The notes under the pieces were generated by a model. The model was not told the DNA's origin. It ran no database searches and saw only the letters and a program-made list of their open reading frames with translations. From a virus, in the IMG/VR virus record IMGVR_UViG_3300017917_002350, positions 1-64,000 of that record: a stretch of 64,000 nt of DNA; one strand, given 5' to 3'. The translations under genes were made by a program, and so were the position numbers. Positions 34,932-42,531 of the stretch are shown piece by piece (position 1 is the first letter of the stretch; the number at the start of each line of letters is the position of its first letter).

Positions 34932-35691
34932 AGGCTTTATTGGAAGCCATGCTGTAAGTTTTTGGCACAAGATTGGTGGCCATGAAATTTATACCTATGA
35001 GTGGGACGAGCGCACATTACCGCGCATCGACGGCCTAGATTGGGTGTTTCATTTTGGTGCCATTAGTAGTACTACAGAACGAGATGTTGCACGAGTAATA
35101 CGACAAAATTACGACTTTAGCATTTGGTTGTATGAGGAATGTAGAAAACATGATGTCAATCTTCAATGGTCGAGTTCTGCGAGCGTGTATGGCCTTGGTA
35201 GCGTTTTCACAGAGTCCGCCCCCGTGGATCCCAGGAGTCCCTATGCGTGGTCAAAATATCTATTCGAACATTACATTGACTGTAATCCGACGCATGTTCG
35301 GTGCCAGGGATTTAGGTACTTTAATGTCTATGGTGCAAACGAAATGCACAAAGGAAACCAAGCCAGCCCACACTATCAGTTTGCTGTTCAAGCTCAGTCC
35401 ACTGGTGTTATAAAAGTGTTTGAAGGCAGTGAGCATTTCCGTAGAGATTTTGTTCCTGTTGAACATGTTTTATCAGTGCAGCATCAATTCATCAAACAAG
35501 CGGTAGACAAAAATGGTATTTGGAATATAGGCACAGGCACCACTAGATCTTTTATGGATATCGCTAGAGAAAAAGCCAATCAATACGGTGCACTGATTGA
35601 ACAAATACCATTTCCAGAACATTTGAGTTACAGCTATCAACGCTACACTTGTGCAGACTTAACAAAATTGCAACAAACAATCCGTGTTTGA
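34906..35691 (+). CDS. hldD: ADP-glyceromanno-heptose 6-epimerase-like (HldD)
   Basis: 261 residues from TTG 34906. An extended SDR with ITGSRGFIGSHAV, HFGAISSTTERD, WSSSASVYG, SPYAWSKYLFE (YxxxK) and RYFNVYGANEMHKGNQAS, which is the characteristic HldD sequence order. It is shorter than E. coli HldD (310) and lacks part of the C-terminal region. It would epimerise ADP-D-glycero- to ADP-L-glycero-D-manno-heptose. The stop TGA lies within the next -35 box. It closes the heptose module. Confidence 0.85.
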   Translation: MKILITGSRGFIGSHAVSFWHKIGGHEIYTYEWDERTLPRIDGLDWVFHFGAISSTTERDVARVIRQNYDFSIWLYEECRKHDVNLQWSSSASVYGLGSVFTESAPVDPRSPYAWSKYLFEHYIDCNPTHVRCQGFRYFNVYGANEMHKGNQASPHYQFAVQAQSTGVIKVFEGSEHFRRDFVPVEHVLSVQHQFIKQAVDKNGIWNIGTGTTRSFMDIAREKANQYGALIEQIPFPEHLSYSYQRYTCADLTKLQQTIRV

Positions 35692-35716
35692 CAAAAAACA
35701 ACGGATCGTGTATAGT
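35688..35716 (+). promoter_or_regulatory. host-type promoter
   Basis: Perfect TTGACA (35688-35693), a 17-bp spacer and TATAGT (35711-35716). It overlaps the stop of hldD. ATG 35725 is at the expected start of transcription, with no ribosome-binding site in between. Confidence 0.75.
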
Positions 35717-35724
35717 AGTTGACT

Positions 35725-36201
35725 ATGAAATATTTTGCATACGGAATGAACACTAATTTAGCGGAAATGGCTCTCCGCTGTCCTACTGCTGTGAGTTTAG
35801 GTACTGCTTGGATTGATGATTACGAATTTGTGTTCCGTACTCACGCCGATATTCAAAAATCCCCAGGTAGCATTTGCTATGGAGTTCTATGGGATATTTC
35901 TAAACAAGATCTAAAGTCTTTAGATGCTCTAGAAGGCTATCCTTATTACTATACTAGATTTCGTGTGCGTGTAAACTTAGGCGATCATTTTGTGTATGCA
36001 CTCACATACCAAATGAACGATCAAACCTACATTCAGGAGCCCGGCAGCGGCTATTTAGAAATGGTGCGTACTGGGTACAAGCAAAACGGTGTACCTACTA
36101 ATCAAATTGACCATGCAATAAATATGGTATGCTCATCATTGATCGCGACGAATGCGGAGTCTCTGTTTACACAGTTACAAACGATCAAGGACTTTGTCTA
36201 A
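35725..36201 (+). CDS. gamma-glutamylcyclotransferase-like protein
   Basis: 158 residues from ATG 35725. MKYFAYGMNTN fits the family's YGxN nucleating motif, followed by ICYGVLWDIS, the LDALEGYPYYYTRF acid-containing segment (DxxEG) and YQMNDQTYI. This AIG2/GGCT fold releases 5-oxoproline from gamma-glutamyl compounds, or hydrolyses other small amides. The start is fixed by the motif; two residues upstream are promoter DNA. The phage role is unknown, possibly glutathione/nitrogen scavenging. Confidence 0.8.
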   Translation: MKYFAYGMNTNLAEMALRCPTAVSLGTAWIDDYEFVFRTHADIQKSPGSICYGVLWDISKQDLKSLDALEGYPYYYTRFRVRVNLGDHFVYALTYQMNDQTYIQEPGSGYLEMVRTGYKQNGVPTNQIDHAINMVCSSLIATNAESLFTQLQTIKDFV

Positions 36202-36350
36202 TAAGAACCACAGACGGAGCCATTGCTGACTTTGTTGATAAAAACAGTCCGGGCATTGATCCAAAATTGCGTTTGACTGTGGGCGGAGATCCTGGCACTA
36301 GAGTAAAGAACGCTCCAATCTGGGTGCATGTAAGAAGATTCTCTAAATAA
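36129..36350 (+). CDS. small protein overlapping the GGCT gene
   Basis: 73 residues, overlapping the GGCT gene 3' end by 73 bp in another frame. MLIIDRDECGVSVYTV, TDGAIADFVDKN and WVHVRRFSK look like a compact beta-rich protein. Twenty-five residues of overlap make the start uncertain, but the part outside the overlap is clean coding sequence. An AATAAATA string lies at 36117 but is coding for the other gene. No family known. Confidence 0.5.
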   Translation: MLIIDRDECGVSVYTVTNDQGLCLIRTTDGAIADFVDKNSPGIDPKLRLTVGGDPGTRVKNAPIWVHVRRFSK

Positions 36351-36367
36351 CCTAACTAATAAAAAGT

Positions 36368-36396
36368 TTGACATCCGCAGTTTTATAATATATATT
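36368..36396 (+). promoter_or_regulatory. host-type promoter of the aminotransferase gene
   Basis: TTGACA (36368-36373), a 17-bp spacer and TATATT (36391-36396). A TATAAT at 36384 also exists but its spacer is too short. A hairpin and a strong ribosome-binding site follow. Confidence 0.65.
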
Positions 36397-36404
36397 GACT
36401 AGAG

Positions 36405-36419
36405 CTGGACAGAGTCCAG
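36405..36419 (+). other. hairpin in the aminotransferase leader
   Basis: CTGGAC and GTCCAG pair across an AGA loop, starting at about the second or third base of the expected transcript. It may protect the 5' end and leaves AAGGAGG free before the ATG. No riboswitch fold is recognised. Confidence 0.5.
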
Positions 36420-36437
36420 TCCATTCAAGGAGGCAAT

Positions 36438-37613
36438 ATGGCTGGACGGAATTTTTTATTTGTGCCTGGACCCACTAATGTTCCAGATCGAGTTCAACGG
36501 GCTATGATTGTGTCAATGGAAGATCATAGAAGCCCTAACTTTCCAGAAATTACTACTCAAATAACTGCTGGACTAAAACGAGTATTCAAGACTGAATCAG
36601 GAACGCCTTTTGTGTTTCCCAGTTCAGGAACAGGCTGCTGGGAAGCAGCCGTTACTAACACACTGAGCCCAGGGGACCGAGTGCTGGCCGCACGATTTGG
36701 CCAGTTTAGTCACCTCTGGATTGAAATGTGTACTAAATTAGGCTTAGATGTTGAAGTTGTAGATTGTGAATGGGGCACTGGTGTTCCTATCAATAAATTT
36801 TTTGAAATACTTGATAACGATGTAGATCATAAAATCAAGGCGGTTCTAGCCTGTCACAATGAAACTGCCACAGGTGTAACATCCGATATCGCCGCACTAA
36901 GAAAGGCCATGGATGCTGCCGCTCACCCTGCGTTATTGTTTGTTGATTGTGTATCAAGTCTGGCGTCGATCGATCTAAGATTTGATGAATGGAAGATTGA
37001 CATGGCAGTGTCGGGATCACAAAAAGGTCTCATGTTGCCCGCTGGTTTGGGTATCTTGTGTGCCAGTCCTCGGGCATTGGAACTACGCCATGCTGCCCGA
37101 CTCAAACGAGCATATTTTGATTTAAACGACATGCTCAATAGTAATGCCACAGGATACTATCCTTATACCCCGGCACTCAGTTTATTATATGGCTTGATTG
37201 AATCACTCAAGATGATTGACGAAGAAGGCTTAGACAACATTATCCGTCGACATCATTATCTGGCCAGCGGTGTTAGAGCCGCGGTGCAACAGGGTTGGGG
37301 ACTAGAATTGTGCGCTCAAGATCCCAAATGGTATTCGAATACTGTAAGTGCTATCATGGTACCTGAAGGAGTGAATGGTGCAGATGTTATCCGCAGAGCA
37401 TACACTAGATATAATTTGTCGCTAGGTGCCGGACTATCAAAGGTTGCTGGTAAATTGTTCCGTATTGGTCATTTGGGTGACATGAACGAAGTACACCTAA
37501 TGGCGGCCATTGCCGGAGCCGAAATGGCCATGCTAGACTGCGGCATCAATGTCGAACCGGGAAGTGGTGTGGCAGCAGCCAGTGAATATTGGCGCAATGC
37601 CTCGTTGCTCTAA
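36438..37613 (+). CDS. sgaA: serine-glyoxylate aminotransferase (auxiliary metabolic gene)
   Basis: 391 residues, full-length. A PLP class V aminotransferase that converts serine and glyoxylate to hydroxypyruvate and glycine. FVPGPTNVPDRVQRAM, SMEDHRSPNFPEI, CHNETATGV, DCVSSLASID and the PLP lysine K196 in SGSQKGLMLP all follow the SgaA/alanine-glyoxylate family, with the SgaA-like NVPDRV and HRSPNFPE blocks. Such enzymes serve the serine cycle and glyoxylate metabolism in methylotrophs and SAR11-like bacteria. It has its own promoter, leader hairpin and AAGGAGG, suggesting strong early expression. Confidence 0.88.
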   Translation: MAGRNFLFVPGPTNVPDRVQRAMIVSMEDHRSPNFPEITTQITAGLKRVFKTESGTPFVFPSSGTGCWEAAVTNTLSPGDRVLAARFGQFSHLWIEMCTKLGLDVEVVDCEWGTGVPINKFFEILDNDVDHKIKAVLACHNETATGVTSDIAALRKAMDAAAHPALLFVDCVSSLASIDLRFDEWKIDMAVSGSQKGLMLPAGLGILCASPRALELRHAARLKRAYFDLNDMLNSNATGYYPYTPALSLLYGLIESLKMIDEEGLDNIIRRHHYLASGVRAAVQQGWGLELCAQDPKWYSNTVSAIMVPEGVNGADVIRRAYTRYNLSLGAGLSKVAGKLFRIGHLGDMNEVHLMAAIAGAEMAMLDCGINVEPGSGVAAASEYWRNASLL

Positions 37614-37633
37614 TCAACTGATCATTATATAAT
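37605..37633 (+). promoter_or_regulatory. host-type promoter, weak -35
   Basis: TTGCTC (37605-37610), a 17-bp spacer and TATAAT (37628-37633). The -10 ends five bases before ATG 37639, again predicting a leaderless message. Confidence 0.5.
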
Positions 37634-37638
37634 TAATC

Positions 37639-37902
37639 ATGAAAAAACAAACCGTAACTATGACTCCTGAAGGCGGCCGTTGGTGGCGTATGCGTATCAC
37701 CCATTGGACCGTGCTTGCTTTGTTGTTTCCACCTATTTTTATTATGCTCTGTATATTTTTACTAAATCCGCTTTGGTTTAGGGACGATTTGCTTATTTGG
37801 TTTGAAAACCGTATCAACACGTTTAGCGTATGGCGTAATAGATTGCTATACCGGATTTATTTAGGCGCAGATCCAGAAATTTGGCATGCGTTAAAAGATT
37901 AA
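37639..37902 (+). CDS. small membrane protein
   Basis: 87 residues. The basic N-terminus (MKKQTVTMTPEGGRWWRMR) precedes one membrane segment, VLALLFPPIFIMLCIFLLNP (residues about 26-45). A C-terminal half of about 40 residues with two Trp/Arg-rich helices follows. An inner-membrane protein with unknown role. It stands alone between two promoter regions, with repeat DNA after its stop. Confidence 0.65.
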   Translation: MKKQTVTMTPEGGRWWRMRITHWTVLALLFPPIFIMLCIFLLNPLWFRDDLLIWFENRINTFSVWRNRLLYRIYLGADPEIWHALKD

Positions 37903-37967
37903 CAACTGTTACAAAGATAACAACTGTTGCAAAAGTAACAACTTTTGTTGCAAAAAAGTAACAGTTG
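37901..37967 (+). repeat. direct repeats upstream of promoter (putative operators)
   Basis: Three tandem units share AACAACTGTTGCAAAAG: AACAACTGTTACAAAG (37901-37916), AACAACTGTTGCAAAAG (37919-37935) and AACAACTTTTGTTGCAAAAA (37937 onward, with a 4-base inner expansion). A partial AACAGTTG (37960-37967) runs into the -35 box. CAACTTTTGTTG is itself a palindrome. The placement just upstream of and touching the -35 suggests repressor or activator binding. Confidence 0.65.
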
Positions 37968-37993
37968 ACCCAAATGGCCCATTTTGCTATAAT
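37965..37993 (+). promoter_or_regulatory. extended -10 promoter
   Basis: TTGACC (37965-37970), a 17-bp spacer and TGCTATAAT (TATAAT 37988-37993). AAGGAG precedes ATG 38026. Nearly identical to the promoter at 38370 over the 30 bases from the spacer through TATAGTAA. Confidence 0.8.
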
Positions 37994-38025
37994 ATTGGTA
38001 TAGTAACTAATAAGGAGCGTACCAA

Positions 38026-38373
38026 ATGAAAGCACTAAAATTCTTTGATTTAGAAGAAGTGTGCCAAGAAGTTTCGGGCCCAGCAGTAAAAAAACTTAAC
38101 AAATCGTTAGTACTAGATGGCGCCTACGGTTGCCAGCATGCCATAGAAGGCATCCTAGAGAATGCCAAATTGGATAGCAATGACGAAGATTTGTGGCAGG
38201 CTTGTGAAGCGGGTATTGTTGCTACCTTACAATCCGTAAATGCTGTGATGAAGAATCTTGGCATTGACTTTGAGATTGTAGAAGTGGATCTTGTAGAGTA
38301 TACAGCCTGGATGATGGTTGTTAAAGGCCAAACACCTAAGTTGCTAATCAAACAACTGAAACAGGCCGCTTGA
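38026..38373 (+). CDS. small protein of unknown function
   Basis: 115 residues, acidic, mainly helical (FFDLEEVCQEV, AIEGILENAKLDSNDEDLW, QSVNAVMKNLGIDFEIV). Has four cysteines without a clear metal motif. It has a strong promoter and AAGGAG, so probably early and abundant. Its TGA stop is inside the -35 of the next promoter. No family known. Confidence 0.7.
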   Translation: MKALKFFDLEEVCQEVSGPAVKKLNKSLVLDGAYGCQHAIEGILENAKLDSNDEDLWQACEAGIVATLQSVNAVMKNLGIDFEIVEVDLVEYTAWMMVVKGQTPKLLIKQLKQAA

Positions 38374-38398
38374 CCAAAAAGACCCATTTTGCTATAAT
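38370..38398 (+). promoter_or_regulatory. extended -10 promoter (copy of 37965)
   Basis: TTGACC (38370-38375), a 17-bp spacer and TGCTATAAT (38393-38398). CCCATTTTGCTATAATATT is shared with one change with the promoter at 37965. AAAGGAG lies before ATG 38435. Confidence 0.8.
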
Positions 38399-38434
38399 AT
38401 TAGTATAGTAAACAAACAACCAAAGGAGCAACAA

Positions 38435-38704
38435 ATGGCAGCACACAAAGACATGCAGGGCCGGACACTACGGGTAGGCGATACCGTAGCCTATGTGAGT
38501 TATCACAATGGCAACAGCCTAGTGATAGGTCGGGTTCAGGATCTCAAAAAGGTCCGTGCTGAAGTAGTAACCCCGAGTAATGGGTGGCTAGGCGGCGATA
38601 CTGTAGAGACTATTCGCTCGGATCAGCTGATCAAGTTGGCCGCAGCAAAGGCACCAAAGCCCAAGAGTGCCAAAATCTTTGCCTTTCCTAAACATACTGC
38701 TTGA
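38435..38704 (+). CDS. small SH3/KOW-like protein
   Basis: 89 residues. The opening MQGRTLRVGDTVAYVSYHNGN, LVIGRVQDLKKVRAEVV and VETIRSDQLIKL form a small beta-barrel pattern like KOW/SH3 domains, with a basic Lys/Ala/Pro-rich C-terminal tail that could bind nucleic acid. Early promoter and strong ribosome-binding site. Its TGA stop lies inside the next promoter's -35. Fold call is tentative. Confidence 0.65.
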   Translation: MAAHKDMQGRTLRVGDTVAYVSYHNGNSLVIGRVQDLKKVRAEVVTPSNGWLGGDTVETIRSDQLIKLAAAKAPKPKSAKIFAFPKHTA

Positions 38705-38729
38705 CAGTAATACTTGAATTTGCTATAAT
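38701..38729 (+). promoter_or_regulatory. consensus promoter of the AAA+ ATPase gene
   Basis: Perfect TTGACA (38701-38706), 17-bp spacer, and TGCTATAAT with perfect TATAAT (38724-38729). AAAGGAGC precedes ATG 38774. The strongest consensus promoter in the window. Confidence 0.85.
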
Positions 38730-38773
38730 AAGTGAATAATAACAATACAACTTTAAACCGTAAAGGAGCTGTT

Positions 38774-39811
38774 ATGAGTTTCGTAAGAATCAAATCCGGT
38801 GCATATCGCACCACTGATGTATCCGGTCGTGTATTCCAACTTGTAGAACAGTACAAGGCCGGTGCCAAAGGCGGTTATGTAACAGTCAAGAACGGTGGCC
38901 AATTCCCTGGCTTCCCGGAAGACATCCGTGTCAAAGTCAATGCTATGAGTGATTACGAATTTGTAGGTGCCGACGAGTTTGATGGCCAGATGGTTGATAT
39001 GGATACCGATGTTGCGGCTGTAGTGAATGACAGCAAAACAGATGAAGAACGTATGGCTGAGATTGCTGAGCGTTTTGAGATCCTGCATGAAATGACCAAG
39101 GCTGCTACCAACGGTGACATCCGTGCCATGATTGTGTCGGGTCCTCCGGGTGTGGGCAAGAGCTTTGGTGTAGAACTTGAGATTGAAAAAGCTACTCTGT
39201 TGGACCAGATTGCAGGTCGTCGACTGCGAGCCGAAGTGGTTAAAGGTTCGGCTACTGCAATTGGCCTGTACCAGGCCTTGTACAAGTATTCGGATCCCAA
39301 CTGCGTAATTGTGTTTGATGACTGCGACAGTATCCTATTAGATGATGTGTGTCTAAACTTGCTCAAGGGTGCGCTGGACTCAGGCAAGAAGCGCAAGATT
39401 TCGTGGCTAAGTGACAGCCGTATCCTTCGCAGTGAAGGCATACCCGACAGCTTTGAGTTCAAAGGAAGTGTAATCTTTATTACTAACTTAAAGTTTGACA
39501 AGATGAAGAGCCAGAAATTGCGTGACCACTTGGATGCACTGCAATCACGCTGCCACTACTTGGACTTGACCCTGGATACCATGCGTGACAAAGTGCTGCG
39601 TATTAAACAGATTGCACGTAGCGGCGAACTGTTTGCGGACCTTGAGTTGAGCGAAGTGGCACAGGACGAGATTATCTCGTTTATGGATGAGAACAAGAAC
39701 CGACTGCGCGAGATGAGCTTGCGTATGGCAATCAAGATTGGACAGCTATACAAGAGCTTCCCTACCAAGTGGATAGCATTGGCTCAAAGCACTTGTATGA
39801 AAAGTGCATAA
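38774..39811 (+). CDS. AAA+ ATPase
   Basis: 345 residues from ATG 38774 (AAAGGAG before it; a longer frame back to 38732 begins in the promoter). Walker A GPPGVGKS near residues 122-129, Walker B VIVFDDCDS near 176-184 and sensor-1 VIFITN. The C-terminal helical part (MSLRMAIKIGQLYKSFP) resembles an AAA+ lid. It is not the sliding-clamp loader gp44, as it lacks the SRC motif. Similar stand-alone phage ATPases have no proven role. A strong terminator follows. Confidence 0.85.
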   Translation: MSFVRIKSGAYRTTDVSGRVFQLVEQYKAGAKGGYVTVKNGGQFPGFPEDIRVKVNAMSDYEFVGADEFDGQMVDMDTDVAAVVNDSKTDEERMAEIAERFEILHEMTKAATNGDIRAMIVSGPPGVGKSFGVELEIEKATLLDQIAGRRLRAEVVKGSATAIGLYQALYKYSDPNCVIVFDDCDSILLDDVCLNLLKGALDSGKKRKISWLSDSRILRSEGIPDSFEFKGSVIFITNLKFDKMKSQKLRDHLDALQSRCHYLDLTLDTMRDKVLRIKQIARSGELFADLELSEVAQDEIISFMDENKNRLREMSLRMAIKIGQLYKSFPTKWIALAQSTCMKSA

Positions 39812-39857
39812 GTTTTAGAACCATGCGTTTTTGTTAGCTCCTTTTACGTTTTGGTTC

Positions 39858-39884
39858 AAAGCCCACTTAGGTGGGCTTTTTTTT
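39858..39884 (+). terminator. intrinsic terminator
   Basis: AAAGCCCAC and GTGGGCTTT pair around TTAG, followed by eight Ts. It ends the early small-gene and ATPase transcripts just before the next promoter, whose -35 overlaps the T-tract. Confidence 0.85.
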
Positions 39885-39910
39885 GACTATTTTTTATTTT
39901 GTGCTACAAT
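39883..39910 (+). promoter_or_regulatory. extended -10 promoter of the UvsW operon
   Basis: TTGACT (39883-39888), a 16-bp spacer and TGCTACAAT (TACAAT 39905-39910). ATG 39917 is at the predicted start and has no ribosome-binding site, so the message is probably leaderless. Confidence 0.7.
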
Positions 39911-39916
39911 ACACGT

Positions 39917-41077
39917 ATGAAAAAATACACTTACGTCGAGGATTATTTAGAAGTTATAAACGGCGATCGTGATCCAATAACAGGGAGGATACACGGATTG
40001 TTTGATAGTACGCCGCCAATTATTAGCTTGGCACGATATGATGTTCAAGTGTTGGACAGTATGAGTGCTGCCACACAAAGCGGAAAAGCATTGACTGATA
40101 AACAAGCCGAATTAGCTGTAAAAATAATTTTAAAATATCGTAAGCAATTGGAGAAATTAGAAATTGATATTGGCCCAATTGATAGTCCTCAGTTTAGACT
40201 TGGCATAAGGCAAGTTGATCGCCGCAGGATGCTTTATATTGATAATGATAACATTGTTATAAAGTTTCCTTACGAAACAAAACTAATTGATGATTTAAGA
40301 GATCTATCTAAAATGAGTCAAGGCACTTGGAAGTTTGATTCTAAAGAAAAAGTATGGCGGTTGGGTTTGACAGAAACTAATGTTATAGCAGCCAACGGGT
40401 TTGCTAAAAATCATAACTTTGAAATACAAGATGAATTCAATGACCTTGTGCAGACTGTGATCCACTGCGAAAAAAATCCTTACGAAATCAAATTAATTAA
40501 AAACAATGACAAACTACAAATACAAAATGCTGCCAACAGTTTAGTTCAAGCAATTGAAAATCATTGCGGGTTTGATACTAGCAATATTGAATTGTTAGTT
40601 GATAATGCTCCAATCTATGGTTATTCCGTAGAAGACTCAATACTAGCACAGATTTTAACTGTTTACTCGCCAAGAATTTGCAATTTAATGACAGCGCAAG
40701 AGTCCAAATTTAAACCTGACAGCGACCAAACTGTTTATCAAGACCTTATACGCTATGCAAAAATCACTGGACGTTTTCCTATCTATGTATACGAGCCCGA
40801 CATGAGCGATCGTTTGTATAAAAATTTTGTAAGTAAATATTTTGATACTGCTGATGTGCACCGGGTGCAACAATTGAAAAAAGAACCTGTCACTGTTGAT
40901 AAAAAAGTCATTTACTTTAACAAGTATTCAGCACAATGGGATCAAGCAATACTGTTACTAATAAGTGGCCAAGGTATGATGCATGGAGGAGAAAAAAGTT
41001 TGATGTTACAACAAGCCGAAAAGATTGTATATTTTGCAACAGAAGTTTATAATAACAAAAACATTAGAAGAAACTGA
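39917..41077 (+). CDS. HARP-like protein upstream of UvsW
   Basis: 386 residues. Between about residues 110 and 160 the order VIKFPYETKLIDDLRDL...WKFDSKEKVWRLGLTE looks like a HARP/HepA-related domain, found in SNF2-type helicases (WxFDxxxKxW). No helicase motif follows, so it may be an accessory protein that works with UvsW, whose start it overlaps by one base (TGATG). ATG 39917 is chosen because residues before it are promoter sequence. The HARP call is by pattern only. Confidence 0.6.
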   Translation: MKKYTYVEDYLEVINGDRDPITGRIHGLFDSTPPIISLARYDVQVLDSMSAATQSGKALTDKQAELAVKIILKYRKQLEKLEIDIGPIDSPQFRLGIRQVDRRRMLYIDNDNIVIKFPYETKLIDDLRDLSKMSQGTWKFDSKEKVWRLGLTETNVIAANGFAKNHNFEIQDEFNDLVQTVIHCEKNPYEIKLIKNNDKLQIQNAANSLVQAIENHCGFDTSNIELLVDNAPIYGYSVEDSILAQILTVYSPRICNLMTAQESKFKPDSDQTVYQDLIRYAKITGRFPIYVYEPDMSDRLYKNFVSKYFDTADVHRVQQLKKEPVTVDKKVIYFNKYSAQWDQAILLLISGQGMMHGGEKSLMLQQAEKIVYFATEVYNNKNIRRN

Positions 41078-42531
41078 TGCAAGCCAAACTAATAATACGC
41101 GACGAAGTAAATGTAAAAATTGAAGGACTTGAACTTGGCACACGCACCGCCTTGGTCAAAAAGTACAAGTACGAAATACCTGGTGCCCGCTATCAGCCCA
41201 GTGTTCGACTTGGTCGGTGGGACGGAAAAGTGGCTTTTTTTAATCTTGGAGGCACAACTTATATCAACTTGCTACCTGAAATACTTCCGTATTTAGACGA
41301 GCAAGGGTACGACATTGAAATACAAGATACTAGAGAATATCGTACTACATTTGATTTTGCCCCAGTCGACGAAAACACCTATCAACACAAAACATGGCCT
41401 CGTGGTCATCCCAGGGCCGGCGAACCAATAGTACTTAGAGACTACCAACCAGAGATTATCAATAGATTTTTATCTAATCCACAATGTGTTCAAGAAGTAG
41501 CCACAGGTGCAGGTAAAACAATTATTACTGCTGCGCTAGCAGATGCGGTAAGCAAATACGGACGCACTATTGTAATTGTGCCTAACAAAAGTCTAGTTAC
41601 ACAAACAGAAGATGATTTTGTAAATTTAGAATTAGATACAGGTGTGTACTTTGGTGATCGTAAAGAATACAATCGTACACACACCATATGCACGTGGCAG
41701 AGCCTAAACAACTTGTTAAAGAACACCAAGAACGCCGAAGCCGAAATCACCATTGGTGAGTTCTTGGAAGGAGTTGTAGCTGTAATTGTTGATGAAACAC
41801 ATCAAGCCAAAGCAGATGCACTAAAAACTCTACTAAGCGGACCTTTTGCACAAGTGCCGATCCGCTGGGGACTAACTGGTACCATACCCAAGGAAGACTA
41901 CGCTAGACAAAGTATCAACTGTATGATTGGACCAGTTGTAGGTCAACTGAGCGCCAGTGAATTACAAGAAGCCGGGCACCTAGCACAGTGCCATGTGAAT
42001 GTGGTGCAGTTGGCTGACCATAAAGAATATACAAATTATCAAAGCGAATTAAAATATCTAATAGAAACAAGTGAAAGACTGGACTACATTGCTAGATTGA
42101 TAAGTACTATTGTTGATTCGGGCAATACACTTATACTGGTAGATAGAATTAGTGCAGGACGAGCATTAGCTGCACGATTACCAGGTAGCGTGTTTGTTTC
42201 CGGGGCAACCAAAGCCGGAGAACGTAAAGAGCACTATGACGAAGTGGCAGAAGCGTCAGACAAAATTATCATTGCTACTTACGGCGTGGCTGCTGTTGGC
42301 ATCAATATTCCCCGCATTTTTAATCTTGTTCTCCTTGAGCCTGGCAAATCTTTTGTACGTGTTATTCAAAGTATCGGGCGCGGCATTCGTCGTGCAGAAG
42401 ATAAAGACTTTGTACAAATCTGGGACATTACCAGCACCTGTAAGTTTGCAAAAAGACATCTAACAAAAAGAAAAGCTTTCTACAAAGAAGCCAATTATCC
42501 GTTTACGGTTGAAAAGGCCGAATGGCAATGA
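41077..42531 (+). CDS. uvsW: UvsW-like DNA/RNA helicase
   Basis: 484 residues (T4 UvsW about 500). A superfamily 2 helicase that unwinds branched DNA and R-loops and turns off origin replication late in infection. Walker A ATGAGKT near 143, motif II VDETHQ near 238, motif III LTGTIP, and the C-terminal helicase end IQSIGRGIRRAEDKDF. The N-terminal domain contains LGRWDGK, typical of this family. It is coupled to the HARP-like gene upstream. Downstream is a small gene in the place of T4 uvsW.1. Confidence 0.92.
   Translation: MQAKLIIRDEVNVKIEGLELGTRTALVKKYKYEIPGARYQPSVRLGRWDGKVAFFNLGGTTYINLLPEILPYLDEQGYDIEIQDTREYRTTFDFAPVDENTYQHKTWPRGHPRAGEPIVLRDYQPEIINRFLSNPQCVQEVATGAGKTIITAALADAVSKYGRTIVIVPNKSLVTQTEDDFVNLELDTGVYFGDRKEYNRTHTICTWQSLNNLLKNTKNAEAEITIGEFLEGVVAVIVDETHQAKADALKTLLSGPFAQVPIRWGLTGTIPKEDYARQSINCMIGPVVGQLSASELQEAGHLAQCHVNVVQLADHKEYTNYQSELKYLIETSERLDYIARLISTIVDSGNTLILVDRISAGRALAARLPGSVFVSGATKAGERKEHYDEVAEASDKIIIATYGVAAVGINIPRIFNLVLLEPGKSFVRVIQSIGRGIRRAEDKDFVQIWDITSTCKFAKRHLTKRKAFYKEANYPFTVEKAEWQ

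Noticed and set aside
36117-36124. AATAAATA as a late promoter for the gene at 36129
   Set aside because: It lies inside the GGCT coding frame, and its spacing and setting do not match the other boxes well.
38774-39811. Clamp-loader large subunit gp44
   Set aside because: Only general AAA+ motifs; no SRC arginine-finger motif or clamp-loader collar pattern seen.
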